This document shows positions 27,376-40,077 of a stretch of DNA of 64,000 nucleotides, piece after piece (position 1 is the stretch's first letter; each line of letters begins with the position of its first letter). Position numbers and translations under genes: made by a program. The notes below the pieces were generated by a model. It did no database searches, was not told where the DNA came from, and was given only the letters and a program-made list of their open reading frames with translations. Source of the DNA: Acidimicrobiia bacterium (GTDB lineage Bacteria; Actinomycetota; Acidimicrobiia; IMCC26256; PALSA-610); assembly GCA_026002935.1 (NCBI GenBank), contig BPGH01000001.1, positions 2,157,965-2,221,964 of the forward strand, read 5' to 3'.

Positions 27376-28732
27376 ATGTCGCAGCCGTACTCGCGCTGGC
27401 AGGACTTCCAGCGGGCACCGTCGGCGACGCGCGCCGCGCAGCTCGACGAGCTGCGCGGCCGCGTCCACCAGTTCGTCGTCGAGCAGGTCGGGCCGATGCT
27501 GACCGACCGGCAGGTCGACGAGGACGACCTCCGCCGTCTCGTGCACGAGCACGTCGCCCGGGCGCTGGCCGGCCGAGCCGATCGCGCTGTCGGCCCCCGA
27601 GCGGGCGCAGCTCGTCCAGGACGTGACCGACGACACGCTCGGCTACGGGCCGATCGACCGCTTCCTGCGCGACCCGGGCATCACGGAGGTGATGGTCAAC
27701 GGCCCGAAGGCCGTGTACGTCGAGCGGCGCGGCCGGATCGAGCCGACCGACGTGACCTTCGCGGACGAGGCGCACCTGCGGCGGACGATCGACAAGATCG
27801 TCGCCGAGGTCGGCCGGCGCGTCGACGAGAGCACGCCGATGGTCGACGCGCGCCTGCCCGACGGCTCGCGCGTGAACGCGGTCGTGCACCCGGTGGCGAT
27901 CGGCGGGCCGTTCCTGACCATCCGCAAGTTCTCCAAGGACCCGTACACCGTCGGCGACCTGATCTCGTTCGGCACCCTCACGCCCCAGGTGGCCCACTTC
28001 CTCGACGCCTGCGTGCGCGGGCGGCTCAACACGGTCGTGTCGGGGGGGACCGGTACGGGCAAGACGACGATGCTCAACGTGCTCTCGTCGTTCATCCCCG
28101 ACGACGAGCGGATCGTGACGATCGAGGACGCGAAGGAGCTGCGGCTCCTCCAGGAGCACGTCTGCTCGCTCGAGGCCCGCCCCGCGAACATCGAGGGGGT
28201 GGGCGAGGTGCGCATCCGCGACCTCGTCCGCAACGCACTGCGCATGCGCCCCGACCGCATCATCGTCGGCGAGGCGCGCGGCGCCGAGGCCCTCGACATG
28301 CTGCAGGCGATGAACACGGGCCACGACGGCTCGCTCACGACGATCCACTCCAACAGTCCCCGCGACACGCTCGCCCGGATCGAGACGATGACGCTGATGG
28401 CGGGGATGGAGCTGCCGATCCGGGCCGTGCGCGAGCAGATGGCGTCGGCGCTCGACCTCGTCGTGCACCTCACCCGCCTGCGTGACGGGTCGCGCCGGGT
28501 GACCAGCGTCTCCGAGGTGCTCGGCATGGAGGGCGACACCGTCGTGATGCAGGACCTGTACGCGTTCGACTTCGGGATGGGCGTCGACGACGACGGCCGC
28601 TTCCTCGGCCGGCTGAAGAGCACCGGCATCCGGCCGACGTTCTCCGAGCGGCTCGCCGACCACGGCATCGTGCTCCCGCCCGAGCTGTTCGCGCTCGAGC
28701 CGTTCGCGCGCCGCGTCGTGGGACTGCGGTGA
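27376..28732 (+). CDS. cpaF: Tad pilus secretion ATPase CpaF/TadA (one frame change)
   Basis: About 451 residues. Contains the T2SS/T4SS-type ATPase core: DDTLGYGPIDRFL, the Walker A SGGTGTGKTTMLN, Asp box TIEDAKELRL, Walker B RMRPDRIIVGEARGAEALDML and the His box GSLTTIHSNSPRD. It powers assembly and, in some systems, retraction of Flp pili on the cytoplasmic side. ATG at 27376 has GGAGG six bases upstream. One extra G near 27572 shifts the frame between the N-terminal helix bundle and the core. Stop overlaps the tadB GTG as GTGA. Confidence 0.88.
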
Positions 28733-29730
28733 CCGGGCCGACCGTCGTGGCCGCGGCCGCCGGGAGGCCCCTCGTCGTGCTCGTCACGATGGCGGCCGCC
28801 GGCGCGCTCACGGCCAGCGTCGCGGTGCTGCTCGGCCGCCGCCAGGCCCGGGTCGAGCGCCGCCTCGCGGGTTACGAGCTCGCACCGGCCGCGGCCAGCG
28901 GCGACGCGCCGCTCGCCGCGCGGCCGCCCGACACGCTGTTCGTCCGCCGGGGCGCGCAGCTCGCGACCGACCTCGCGGCGCGCGCAGGGGTGCTCGCGCG
29001 CGTCGAGCGCCTGCTCGAACAGGCCGACGTCCCGGTGCGCGCCGGGGAGCTGCTCGTGTACTCGGCGCTCGGTGGCGCCCTCGCGTTCCTCGGGGTGTCG
29101 ATCCTCGCGACGCCGCTCGTCGGCCTGTTGGTCGCGGCGGCGGTGACGGTCGCGCCGTACGCCGTCGTCGCCGCCCGGCGCGACCGGCGCCTCGCACGGT
29201 TCCAGGCGCTGCTGCCCGCCACCCTCACCCTCCTCGCGAGCTCGCTGCGGGCGGGCTTCTCGCTGATGCAGGGACTCGAGACCGTCGCGGAGGAGGCGGG
29301 GGAGCCCGTGCGACGCGAGATGCAGCGGGTGTTCACCGAGGTCCGCCTCGGGCGGCCCGCGGAGGACGCGCTCGCCGAGGTGGCCGAGCGGATGCGGTCA
29401 CGCGACCTCGCGTGGACGGTCATGGCGATCCGTGTCCAGCGGGAGGTCGGCGGCAACCTGGCCGCGCTCCTCGACACGGTCGCCGACACGATGACCAAGC
29501 GCGCACAGCTCCGGCGCGAGGTCCGCACCCTCACCGCGGAGGGACGCCTCAGTGCGGTCGTGCTCAGCCTGTTCCCGCCGGTGATGGGGCTGGTGCTGTG
29601 GCTGTGGCAACCCGACTACATCGAGCGGCTCTTCGCGCGCCCGGCCGGGGTCGCCGCGGTGGTCGTCGCCGCCGCCGCCAACGTCGCGGGCTGGGTGTGG
29701 CTCCGCCGGATCGTCGACATCGAGGACTGA
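28729..29730 (+). CDS. tadB: Tad pilus inner-membrane platform protein TadB
   Basis: 333 residues. Type II secretion system F domain with membrane segments near residues 15-35, 95-145 and 270-325, and the conserved cytoplasmic stretch LPATLTLLASSLRAGFSLMQGLE and FTEVRLGRPAEDALAEVAER. It forms the platform on which CpaF acts. GTG start overlaps the cpaF stop. It is followed after 3 bases by tadC, its usual partner. Confidence 0.85.
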   Translation: MTGPTVVAAAAGRPLVVLVTMAAAGALTASVAVLLGRRQARVERRLAGYELAPAAASGDAPLAARPPDTLFVRRGAQLATDLAARAGVLARVERLLEQADVPVRAGELLVYSALGGALAFLGVSILATPLVGLLVAAAVTVAPYAVVAARRDRRLARFQALLPATLTLLASSLRAGFSLMQGLETVAEEAGEPVRREMQRVFTEVRLGRPAEDALAEVAERMRSRDLAWTVMAIRVQREVGGNLAALLDTVADTMTKRAQLRREVRTLTAEGRLSAVVLSLFPPVMGLVLWLWQPDYIERLFARPAGVAAVVVAAAANVAGWVWLRRIVDIED

Positions 29731-29733
29731 GCC

Positions 29734-30657
29734 GTGCTGTTCGTCGCCGTCGCGCTCGCCGTCGCCGCCGTCCTGCTGGGGGCCTGGTCCGCGTCCACGA
29801 CGCTCGGGGCGCGCCGCGCGATCGCGCGCTCGCTGCGCGCCGTCGAGGAATACGGCGCACCGGCCGCGTCGGTGCGCGAGCAGGAGCTGCTCGCGACGAT
29901 CGGCGAGCGGGTCATCGCCCCCGTCGCGAGCGCGGCGCTCGCCGTCGCCCGCCGGTTCACGCCGGGCGGCTACGTCGCGAACCTGAAGCGCAAGCTCGTG
30001 CTCGCCGGGAACCCTCCGGGCTACGAGGTCGACCGGTTCCTCGTCGCGAAGGTGCTCGGCGCGGCGTCCGGTGCGGTGTGGTTCGTCGCCGTCTTCGGGC
30101 TGGCCGGGCTCGGCGGCCCGGTGGGCGTGCTGGCGTGGGGCTTCGCCTGGGCGGTGTCGTTCTTCGCCCCCGACCTCCTGCTCGACCGCCGCGTGCGCGC
30201 CCGGCGCGACGCGATCGAGCGCGCGCTGCCCGACCTGCTGGACCTCCTCGTCATCTCGGTGGAGGCCGGCCTCGGCTTCGAGCAGGCCCTCGAACGCACC
30301 GCCGACGCCGTGCCGGGCCCGCTGTCGGAGGAGGCCCGGCGCACGCTCCACGAGATCCGCATGGGCGCCGGCCGCGCGGACGCGCTGCGGGCACTCGACG
30401 AGCGCACGCAGATCGACGACCTGCGCCTGTTCGTGCTCGCGATGCTGCAGGCGGACACGTTCGGGATCTCCATCGCGCGCATCCTGAAGAGCCAGGCCGA
30501 CGAGATGCGGCTGCGGCGGCGGCAGCGGGCGCAGGAGCGGGCGCAACGGGCGCCGGTGAAGATGCTCTTCCCGCTGGTGACCCTCGTGTTCCCCGCGATC
30601 TTCGTGGTCGTGCTGCTGCCGGCGCTGTTCAGCATCGCCGACAGCCTGCGCAGCTGA
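29734..30657 (+). CDS. tadC: Tad pilus inner-membrane platform protein TadC
   Basis: 307 residues, second T2SS-F family protein. Visible are LPDLLDLLVISVEAGLGFEQALER, EIRMGAGRADALRALDERTQIDDLRLFVLAMLQAD, and the C-terminal helix pair PVKMLFPLVTLVFPAIFVVVL, all characteristic of TadC. Starts with GTG at 29734, three bases after the tadB stop. The 140 bases after its stop hold a candidate promoter for the pilin gene (TATTCC near 30707) but nothing that codes. Confidence 0.85.
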   Translation: MLFVAVALAVAAVLLGAWSASTTLGARRAIARSLRAVEEYGAPAASVREQELLATIGERVIAPVASAALAVARRFTPGGYVANLKRKLVLAGNPPGYEVDRFLVAKVLGAASGAVWFVAVFGLAGLGGPVGVLAWGFAWAVSFFAPDLLLDRRVRARRDAIERALPDLLDLLVISVEAGLGFEQALERTADAVPGPLSEEARRTLHEIRMGAGRADALRALDERTQIDDLRLFVLAMLQADTFGISIARILKSQADEMRLRRRQRAQERAQRAPVKMLFPLVTLVFPAIFVVVLLPALFSIADSLRS

Positions 30658-30798
30658 CCGGCCCGGGGACGCGTCGCGTCGGCGGAAATGGGTCCGTCCG
30701 GCCTATTCCGGCGAATGGCGCGAGGTGCGATCCTCGTCCGGCGCGCCGGCTGGCGACGGGGCCCGGCCGGGCCGGAGACCGCAGGGGGTCATCTCGGA

Positions 30799-31008
30799 AT
30801 GAATCTCGACCTGTTCAGGACGTGGCTCGTCGCCCGCACGACCAAGACCGAGCGCGGCGCCAACCTCGTCGAGTACATCCTGCTCGTCGCCTTCATCGCG
30901 CTGCTCGTCATCGCCGCGGTGGTGTTCCTGCGCCAGCAGATCGGTGACGAGTTCAGCGAGGCCGGCAACTGCCTCAACAACGCGAACAGCATCACGGGCA
31001 ACTGCTGA
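30799..31008 (+). CDS. flp: Flp-type pilin
   Basis: 69 residues, the size of Flp/Fap pilins. A short charged leader (ARTTKTERGANLVEY) is followed by the hydrophobic helix ILLVAFIALLVIAAVVFL; the Glu-Tyr pair (VEY) at the start of the helix is the Flp signature. The prepilin peptidase would cut at the glycine of RGANLVEY. The C-terminus has two cysteines (GNCLNNANSITGNC), possibly a disulfide in the assembled fibre. Longer in-frame starts exist, but ATG at 30799 gives the normal length. Last gene of the pilus operon; no TadE/TadF or prepilin peptidase is in the window. Confidence 0.85.
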   Translation: MNLDLFRTWLVARTTKTERGANLVEYILLVAFIALLVIAAVVFLRQQIGDEFSEAGNCLNNANSITGNC

Positions 31009-31027
31009 CCCGGGGGCATTGTCCCAG

Positions 31028-31055
31028 GCGGCCGCCGGCGCGAGCCGGCGGCCGC
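31028..31055. terminator. Bidirectional hairpin terminator between flp and the response-regulator gene
   Basis: GCGGCCGCCGGC (31028-31039) and GCCGGCGGCCGC (31044-31055) form a perfect 12-pair stem around the GNRA tetraloop GCGA. It sits between two convergent genes (stops at 31008 and 31082). There is no T-run, as is common for terminators in very GC-rich actinobacteria. Confidence 0.6.
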
Positions 31056-31081
31056 TGCGCGCCCGCCGCCGTGCCGGGGCG

Positions 31082-31720
31082 TCAGCGCAGGCGCACGATC
31101 CCGATCCGCACCGCCGACAGCACGGCCTGGGTGCGGTCGCGGGCGTCGAGCTTCTCGTAGATCGAGGCGAGGTGGTTCTTCACCGTCTTGCCGCTGATGA
31201 ACAGCGCCTTCGCGACCTCGGTCGTCGAGCAGCCGTCGGCGATGAGCTGGAGGACCTCCTCCTCCCGCTTCGTGAGCGGCGACGCCGCCGGGCGCTCGGG
31301 GCGCGGCGTGCGCATCTCGTCGAGGATGCTCGACGCGAGCTCGGGCGACAGCGCCACGTCGCCGCCCGCGGCCTCGAGCACGACGCGGATCACGTCCTGC
31401 ATCGACGAGTCCTTCGTGAGGAACCCCGCCGCGCCCGCCTCGATCGCCTCCCGCCGCAGCATGGCCTCGCCGTGCATCGTCAGCACGACGATCGGCAGGT
31501 CGGGCAGCGCCCGGTGGAGCCGCCGCGTGGCCTCGACGCCGTCGAGCACCGGCATCGTCACGTCCATCACGACGACGTCGGGACGCAGCGTCTGCGCCAG
31601 GCGGACGGCCTCCTCGCCGTCCCCCGCCTCGCCCACCACCGTCAGCCCGGCGTCCTCCATCGCGCGCCGCAGCGCCTGGCGCAGGAGCTGGTGATCGTCC
31701 GCCAACAGAACCTGGGTCAT
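31082..31720 (-). CDS. NarL/LuxR-family response regulator
   Basis: 212 residues. Receiver domain with LLADDHQLLRQ, VVMDVTMPVLDG (phospho-Asp) and FLTKDSSMQD (Lys), then a LuxR-type helix-turn-helix: LTKREEEVLQLIADGCSTTEVAKALFISGKTVKNHLASIYEK in outline. Its ATG at 31720 overlaps the kinase stop as ATGA, so the pair is one operon on the minus strand. Convergent orientation to the pilus operon makes pilus control conceivable but unproven. Confidence 0.9.
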   Translation of the reverse strand: MTQVLLADDHQLLRQALRRAMEDAGLTVVGEAGDGEEAVRLAQTLRPDVVVMDVTMPVLDGVEATRRLHRALPDLPIVVLTMHGEAMLRREAIEAGAAGFLTKDSSMQDVIRVVLEAAGGDVALSPELASSILDEMRTPRPERPAASPLTKREEEVLQLIADGCSTTEVAKALFISGKTVKNHLASIYEKLDARDRTQAVLSAVRIGIVRLR

Positions 31721-33477
31721 GCCGTCCTCCGGTTCATCCCTTCGGCACCCATCCGGCCGACCTCAAGCTCCACGATCACGCGGGTGCCCTTGCCCGGCCG
31801 GCTCTCCACCCACAGGCGGGCACCGATCGCGTCGGCCCGCTCGCGCATGCCCACGAGGCCGAAGTGGTCGCCGACGATCTCGGCGCCGGGGTCGAACCCG
31901 CGGCCGTCGTCGGCCACGACCATCCGGGCCCACCGGCCCCGGACCTCCCAGGAGACCACGATCTCCCGGGCCCCGGCGTGCTTCTCCACGTTGGAGATCG
32001 CCTCCTGCAGGATCCGCCACAGCTCCTGCTCGACCCGCTGGGGCAGCCGAGCGTCGGTGGCCGGCGTCCACACGACGCGGATGCCGGTCCGCTCGGCGAA
32101 CCGCACGAGGTAGTCGGCGGCGACCGAGACGAGGTCGTCCTCCTCGGTCACGTTGGCCCGGAGCTGGTACAGGGTCTCGCGCAGCTCGCCGACGATCTCG
32201 CGCACGATCTCGTGGAGCGCGGCGATCTCCTCGTGCTTCTCGCCGGGCGCGGTCTGCAGCCGCTCCAGCTCGAAGGTGACGTACGCGAGGGACTGCGCGA
32301 TGCGGTCGTGCAGCTCACGCGCGATGCGGGCACGCTCCGACTCGGCGCCGATCGTGCGGATGCGTCCGAACCAGCGCGCGTTGTCGATCGAGAGCGCGAG
32401 GACGCTCGACAGGCTCTCGATCACGTGCACGTGCTCCTCGCGGTAGGCGTGGGGCGGTACGTCCTCGAGCGCGATGACGCCGACGAGCGACCCGCGGGCC
32501 CGCAGGGACGCGTACAGGCCGCTGCGGGCGAGCGCCGCGAAGCCGTCCTCGCCCGCGACGGCGAGGCGGTCGTGCACGACGACCGGGTGCGACTCCTGGA
32601 CCGCGCGCCGCACGGGGCGGGGGAGCTCCCCGTCCAGGAGGCGGTTGGGGACGCGCACGCCCTCGGCCAGCTCGACCCGCCAGCCCGACGCCGCGTCGTC
32701 GCGCACGAGGACGAGCAGCGTGCTGAAGTCGAACAGTCCGCGCAGGCGCTGGCGGATCGAGGCGACCACCTCGCCGAGGTCGAAGGACGCGGGCAGCGTC
32801 TGCGACAGCGCGTGCAGCGAGACGAGCAGCTCGTTGGCGGTGGCCATCTCGGCCGCCTGGTCGGCGGCGGCCGCCCGCTGGTGCTCGATCTCGACGACGA
32901 GCGTGCGCGTGAACGCGCCGAGCGCGCCGCACAGCAGGTAGACGACGGCGATCTGGCCCGCGGCGCGCTCGCTGCCGGGCTGGGCGTGCTGCACCACGAT
33001 CGTGGCCGCGACCGCCGCGGCCCCCGCCGCGCCCGTCCCGACCCACACGCGCCGCCCGCCCGCGTACCCGAGCAGGAGCAGCCCGGTGAGCGGCGCCAGG
33101 ATGAACGGGCTCTCGAGGCCGCCGGTCACGGCGGCCGCCCAGACCGTCAGGACGAGCTCGACGACGACGAGCGCACCGGCGCGCGGCCCGGGCCGGGGCT
33201 GCCACCCGGCGAGCTGCGGCAGGGTCACGACCGCCGCGTGGCCGGCGAGCGCGGCCGCGACCGCGAAGAACCGCAGTTCGGGCTGGCGGGCCAGCCCGAC
33301 GACGCTGCCGACGAGGACGGTGACCCAGCGCAGCCCGATCGTCAGGAGACGCAGCCGCTGTTCGAGGTGTGCGCCCGCCTCGGCGAGGGGCGCGACCCGG
33401 GGGGCGGGACCACCCGCCGCCGGGCCCGCCTCGCGACGGGCCGGTCCTCCCACCCCACCTCGGACCACCGCCTGCAC
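31717..33477 (-). CDS. Sensor histidine kinase, NarL partner type, membrane sensor plus GAF domain
   Basis: 586 residues from GTG at 33477. Six or so hydrophobic helices occupy roughly residues 35-190, followed by a GAF domain (ELLVSLHALSQTLPASFDLGEV onward, to about residue 380), a HisKA_3 dimerisation helix with ARELHDRIAQS (phospho-His) and an HATPase_c domain with NVEKHAGA, VADDGRGFDP and GLVGMRERA. It phosphorylates the overlapping response regulator. A TGGACT at 33506-33511 on the minus strand is a candidate -10. The signal is unknown. Confidence 0.85.
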   Translation of the reverse strand: MQAVVRGGVGGPARREAGPAAGGPAPRVAPLAEAGAHLEQRLRLLTIGLRWVTVLVGSVVGLARQPELRFFAVAAALAGHAAVVTLPQLAGWQPRPGPRAGALVVVELVLTVWAAAVTGGLESPFILAPLTGLLLLGYAGGRRVWVGTGAAGAAAVAATIVVQHAQPGSERAAGQIAVVYLLCGALGAFTRTLVVEIEHQRAAAADQAAEMATANELLVSLHALSQTLPASFDLGEVVASIRQRLRGLFDFSTLLVLVRDDAASGWRVELAEGVRVPNRLLDGELPRPVRRAVQESHPVVVHDRLAVAGEDGFAALARSGLYASLRARGSLVGVIALEDVPPHAYREEHVHVIESLSSVLALSIDNARWFGRIRTIGAESERARIARELHDRIAQSLAYVTFELERLQTAPGEKHEEIAALHEIVREIVGELRETLYQLRANVTEEDDLVSVAADYLVRFAERTGIRVVWTPATDARLPQRVEQELWRILQEAISNVEKHAGAREIVVSWEVRGRWARMVVADDGRGFDPGAEIVGDHFGLVGMRERADAIGARLWVESRPGKGTRVIVELEVGRMGAEGMNRRTA

Positions 33478-33615
33478 CTCGAGCCGGTCACCGGCACGCG
33501 CCCACAGTCCAGTTGTCGGCAGCCCGGAGCGTACCCTGAGGAATGCTTCGTCCGGGTGGGGTGCTTCGTCCCGTCCACCGGGCGGGGCGCCGGCGGCGCC
33601 CGCGGGGCCCGTCCG

Positions 33616-33621
33616 TAGACT
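33616..33621 (+). promoter_or_regulatory. -10 element (TAGACT) of coaE
   Basis: TAGACT is followed by seven bases and ATG at 33629. The leaderless layout matches uvrB and uvrA downstream. Confidence 0.5.
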
Positions 33622-33628
33622 CCCGGGG

Positions 33629-34237
33629 ATGCTCATGGTCGGGCTCACCGGGGGGATCGGGGCGGGCAAGAGCACCGTCGCCGCGATGCTCGCCGCCCGC
33701 GGCGCCGTCGTGATCGACGCCGACCGCATCGCCCGCCAGGTCGTGGAGCCCGGGGAACCGGCCCTCGCGCAGCTCGTCGAGCGCTTCGGGCCGGGGATCC
33801 TGGCGCCCGACGGGACCCTCGACCGGCCGGCGCTCGCCGCGGTGGCCTTCGCGAGCGAGGACGCCCGGCGCGACCTCGAGGCGATCACGCACCCGGCGAT
33901 CGGCGCCGAGTTCCTCCGCCAGGTGGCCGAGGCACCGCCGGACGCGATCGTCGTGCACGACGTGCCGCTGCTCGCGGAGTCCAGGCGCGGGTTCGAGTAC
34001 GCGGCGGTGATCGTGGTCGAGGCGCCGCTCGACGTGCGCCTCGAGCGGCTTGCGGCACGCGGGGTCGACCCCGACGACGCCCGCCGGCGCATCGCGATGC
34101 AGGCGTCCGACGAGGAGCGCCGGCGGCTCGCCACGTTCGTCGTCGACAACTCGGGGGATCTCGCGCACCTCGAGGCGCAGGTGGACGCGATCTGGCGCGA
34201 GCTGCAGGCCCGGGCCCGGGCGGCGGCCCCCGGCTGA
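33629..34237 (+). CDS. coaE: Dephospho-CoA kinase
   Basis: 202 residues, normal length. P-loop [14 protein letters not shown], followed by [13 protein letters not shown] and HDVPLLAE, the conserved CoaE motifs. It phosphorylates the ribose 3'-hydroxyl of dephospho-CoA, the last step of CoA synthesis. A second ATG at 33635 is an alternative start. It lies upstream of uvrB, a common actinobacterial neighbourhood (rpsA, coaE, uvrB); here rpsA is 8 kb away, separated by the pilus and two-component genes. Confidence 0.9.
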   Translation: MLMVGLTGGIGAGKSTVAAMLAARGAVVIDADRIARQVVEPGEPALAQLVERFGPGILAPDGTLDRPALAAVAFASEDARRDLEAITHPAIGAEFLRQVAEAPPDAIVVHDVPLLAESRRGFEYAAVIVVEAPLDVRLERLAARGVDPDDARRRIAMQASDEERRRLATFVVDNSGDLAHLEAQVDAIWRELQARARAAAPG

Positions 34238-34289
34238 CCGCCGAGCGGGGGCTCGCCCGACGGGGACCGATCCTGGCCGCGACCGCCGG

Positions 34290-34295
34290 TACGAT
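34290..34295 (+). promoter_or_regulatory. -10 element (TACGAT) of uvrB
   Basis: TACGAT is six bases before the GTG start of uvrB at 34302. No SOS box is visible near it, unlike uvrA. Confidence 0.5.
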
Positions 34296-34301
34296 CGGCC
34301 G

Positions 34302-36323
34302 GTGCCGGAGTTCGAGCTCGTCACCGACCTCGCGCCGGCGGGTGACCAGCCCGAGGCGATCGACGCGCTCGTCGCCGGGCTCGAGCGGGGCGACCGGTTC
34401 CAGACGCTGCTCGGGATCACCGGCTCGGGCAAGAGCTTCACGATCGCGAACGTCATCGCGCGCGCCCGGCGGCCCACGCTCGTGCTGGCCCCCAACAAGT
34501 CGCTCGCCGCGCAGCTCGCCGCCGAGTTCCGCGAGCTCTTCCCCCGCAACCGCGTCGAGTACTTCGTCTCCTACTACGACTACTACCAGCCCGAGGCGTA
34601 CATCCCGTCGACCGACACCTACATCGAGAAGGACAGCTCGATCAACGACGAGATCGACCGCCTGCGCCACTCCGCGACCAGCGCGCTGCTCACCCGGCGC
34701 GACGTGATCATCGTCGCCTCCGTCTCGGCGATCTACGGGCTCGGTTCCCCCGAGCAGTACGCCAAGCAGCTCCTGATGCTGGAGGTGGGGCAGGAGCAGG
34801 AGCAGCGCGACATCCTCCGCCGCCTCGTCGAGCTGCAGTACGAGCGCAACGACTTCGCCTTCGCCCGCAACAGGTTCCGGGTGCGGGGCGACACGATCGA
34901 GGTGTTCCCCGCGTACGAGGAGCGCGCGCTGCGCATCCAGCTCTTCGGTGACGAGGTCGAGCGGATCTGCAGCGTCGACCCCCTGACCGGTGAGGTCGTC
35001 GAGGAGCTCGGCTCGATGGCGCTGTTCCCGGCGTCGCACTACGTCACCGACCGGGAGCGCCTGGAGCAGGCGATCGCGGGGATCGAGGCCGAGCTCGCAC
35101 AGCGCCTGGCCGAGCTCGAGGGGAAGGGCAAGCTCCTCGAGGCCCAGCGCCTGCGGATGCGCACCACCTACGACCTGGAGATGCTGCGGGAGGTCGGCAC
35201 CTGCGCGGGCGTCGAGAACTACTCGATGCACCTCGACGGCCGCCGCCGCCACCAGCCGCCGTACACGCTCCTCGACTACTTCCCCGACGACTGGCTCTGC
35301 GTCGTCGACGAGTCGCACGTCGCGATCCCGCAGCTCCACGGCCAGTACGAGGGCGACCGTTCGCGCAAGGAGACGCTCGTCGAGCACGGGTTCCGGCTGC
35401 CGTCCGCGCTCGACAACCGCCCCCTGCGGTTCGAGGAGTTCGTGGAACGGGTCAACCAGGTGCTGTTCATGTCCGCCACGCCCGGCGCGTACGAGCGGGA
35501 GGTGTCCTCGCAGATCGTCGAACAGGTCGTCCGGCCGACCGGCCTCGTCGACCCGGAGGTGGTCGTGCGGCCGACCAAGGGCCAGATCGACGACCTCGTC
35601 GCCGAGGTCCGCCGCTGCACGGACGCCGACCAGCGCGTGCTCGTCACGACGCTCACCAAGAAGATGGCCGAGGACCTCACCGACTACCTGCTCGAGCTGG
35701 GGATCCGCGTGCGCTACCTCCACTCCGAGATCGACACGCTGGAGCGCGTCGAGATCCTGCGGGCGCTGCGGCTCGGCGAGTTCGACGTCCTGGTCGGCAT
35801 CAACCTGCTCCGGGAGGGCCTCGACCTGCCCGAGGTCGCGCTCGTCGCGATCCTCGACGCCGACAAGGAGGGGTTCCTGCGCTCCTCCACGTCGCTGATC
35901 CAGACGATCGGGCGGGCGGCCCGCAACGTCGACGGCCAGGTGATCATGTACGCCGACCGGATGACGGACTCGATGCGCCACGCCATCTCCGAGACGATGC
36001 GCCGGCGCCAGAAGCAGCTCGCGTACAACGCCCGGGAGGGCATCGACCCGCAGACCGTCCGCAAGAAGGTCACCGACATCCTCGAGATGATCCGGCTGCG
36101 CGAGGGTGAGGAGGCGCCGGCGCCGCGCGGGCGCGGCCGGGGCCGGACGCGGGCCGGCGCGCGCACCGACCGGCTCGACCTGCCCCGCGACGAGCTCGCC
36201 CGCCTGATCCAGGACCTCACCGACGAGATGCAGGACGCGGCGCGCGACCTGCGCTTCGAGGAGGCGGCCCGGCTGCGGGACGAGATCCACGAGCTGAAGC
36301 GGGAGCTCCGGGAGGTCGGCTGA
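34302..36323 (+). CDS. uvrB: Excinuclease ABC subunit B
   Basis: 673 residues, full length. Helicase motif [11 protein letters not shown], the beta-hairpin region with [23 protein letters not shown]-like DESHVAIPQ, and helicase motifs V/VI ([23 protein letters not shown]). The C-terminal UVR domain ([22 protein letters not shown]) contacts UvrC. UvrB verifies damage handed over by UvrA during nucleotide excision repair. GTG at 34302 gives [17 protein letters not shown], the family start. Confidence 0.95.
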   Translation: MPEFELVTDLAPAGDQPEAIDALVAGLERGDRFQTLLGITGSGKSFTIANVIARARRPTLVLAPNKSLAAQLAAEFRELFPRNRVEYFVSYYDYYQPEAYIPSTDTYIEKDSSINDEIDRLRHSATSALLTRRDVIIVASVSAIYGLGSPEQYAKQLLMLEVGQEQEQRDILRRLVELQYERNDFAFARNRFRVRGDTIEVFPAYEERALRIQLFGDEVERICSVDPLTGEVVEELGSMALFPASHYVTDRERLEQAIAGIEAELAQRLAELEGKGKLLEAQRLRMRTTYDLEMLREVGTCAGVENYSMHLDGRRRHQPPYTLLDYFPDDWLCVVDESHVAIPQLHGQYEGDRSRKETLVEHGFRLPSALDNRPLRFEEFVERVNQVLFMSATPGAYEREVSSQIVEQVVRPTGLVDPEVVVRPTKGQIDDLVAEVRRCTDADQRVLVTTLTKKMAEDLTDYLLELGIRVRYLHSEIDTLERVEILRALRLGEFDVLVGINLLREGLDLPEVALVAILDADKEGFLRSSTSLIQTIGRAARNVDGQVIMYADRMTDSMRHAISETMRRRQKQLAYNAREGIDPQTVRKKVTDILEMIRLREGEEAPAPRGRGRGRTRAGARTDRLDLPRDELARLIQDLTDEMQDAARDLRFEEAARLRDEIHELKRELREVG

Positions 36324-36397
36324 ACCGTGCGGGCCGGGCGCCGGTACATCCTGGCGGAGGCCGGCCGACCGGCGGCCGCGGTCGCGGCGCGCCGAGC

Positions 36398-36411
36398 GGC
36401 GAACAGGTGTT
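36398..36411. promoter_or_regulatory. LexA (SOS) box upstream of uvrA
   Basis: CGAAC-AGGT-GTTCG matches the actinobacterial LexA operator CGAAC-N4-GTTCG exactly. It ends 22 bases before the TACCCT -10 element of uvrA, so bound LexA would cover the -35 region. Confidence 0.75.
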
Positions 36412-36433
36412 CGGTCCGCGACGGGCGGGCGGC

Positions 36434-36439
36434 TACCCT
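36434..36439 (+). promoter_or_regulatory. -10 element (TACCCT) of uvrA
   Basis: TACCCT is followed by seven bases and the GTG start at 36447, again a leaderless layout. Confidence 0.5.
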
Positions 36440-36446
36440 GACCGCC

Positions 36447-39293
<2,847 letters not shown>

Positions 39294-39318
39294 GGGCGCC
39301 GGGCGTGCGCCCGACGTG

Positions 39319-40053
39319 GTGAGCGGCGGCGGCGAGGACGACCTCTGGGAGCGGCACGCCGAGTGGTGGCAGCGGGGCTTCACCGACGGTGCCGATCCCG
39401 AGTACGAGGAGCAGATCCTGCCCCTCGCCGCCCGCCACCTCGCCGGCGCCCGGCGGGTGCTCGACGTCGGCACCGGCGAGGGCCAGGTCGCGCGGCTCGC
39501 GGCGCGTCTCGGGGCCGCGCTGGTCGTCGGGGTCGATCCCGTCGCGCAACCAGCTCGCGCTCGCGCGCCGGCGCGCCGGGGGGCCGTGCTACGCGCGCCG
39601 CGGCCGCGGAGGCGCTGCCCGTTCCCCGACCGCGCCTTCGACGCGGTCGTCGCCTGCCTGGTCCTCGAGCACGTGCCCGACCACGTGCCCGCGGTCCGCG
39701 AGATGGCACGCGTGCTCGAACCGGGCGGCCGCTTCGTGCTCTTCCTCAACCACCCGCTGCTGCAGACGCCCGGCAGCGGCTGGGTGATCGACCACGTCCT
39801 CGACGAGCAGTACTGGCGGGTCGGGCCGTACCTGGAGCCCGACGTCACGATGGAGGAGCTCGCGCCCGGGGTCGTGCTGCCGTTCGTGCACCGGCCGCTG
39901 TCGCACTACGTCAACACGCTCGCCGACCACGGCCTGCGCGTCGAGCGGATGGAGGAGCCGCGACCGCCGGAGGGGTTCCTCGCCCGCGCACCCGAGTACC
40001 GCGACGCCGCGAGCATCCCCCGCCTCCTGGTCCTCCGGGCGACCCGGGCCTGA
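39319..40053 (+). CDS. SAM-dependent methyltransferase (locally frame-scrambled)
   Basis: About 243 residues. Begins VSGGGEDDLWERHAEWWQ, motif I VLDVGTGEGQVARLAARLG, then after a disturbed stretch DRAFDAVVACLVLEHVPD and VLEPGGRFVLFLNHPLL of a Methyltransf_11 enzyme. Between about 39545 and 39620 three single-base gains restore the frame; correcting them gives NQLALARRRAGGPCY and AAAEALP, which fit the family. It follows uvrA by 25 bases; substrate unknown. Confidence 0.7.
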   Translation: MSGGGEDDLWERHAEWWQRGFTDGADPEYEEQILPLAARHLAGARRVLDVGTGEGQVARLAARLGAALVVGVDPVAQPARARAPARRGAVLRAPRPRRRCPFPDRAFDAVVACLVLEHVPDHVPAVREMARVLEPGGRFVLFLNHPLLQTPGSGWVIDHVLDEQYWRVGPYLEPDVTMEELAPGVVLPFVHRPLSHYVNTLADHGLRVERMEEPRPPEGFLARAPEYRDAASIPRLLVLRATRA

Positions 40054-40077
40054 CGCCCGCCGCGCGGCCCGGGCCGC

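Noticed and set aside
31028-31055. The flp 3' hairpin as a dual-hexaloop ANTAR target of PdtaR
   Set aside because: It is a single long stem with a tetraloop, not two stems with hexanucleotide loops, and sits between convergent genes, so terminator fits better.
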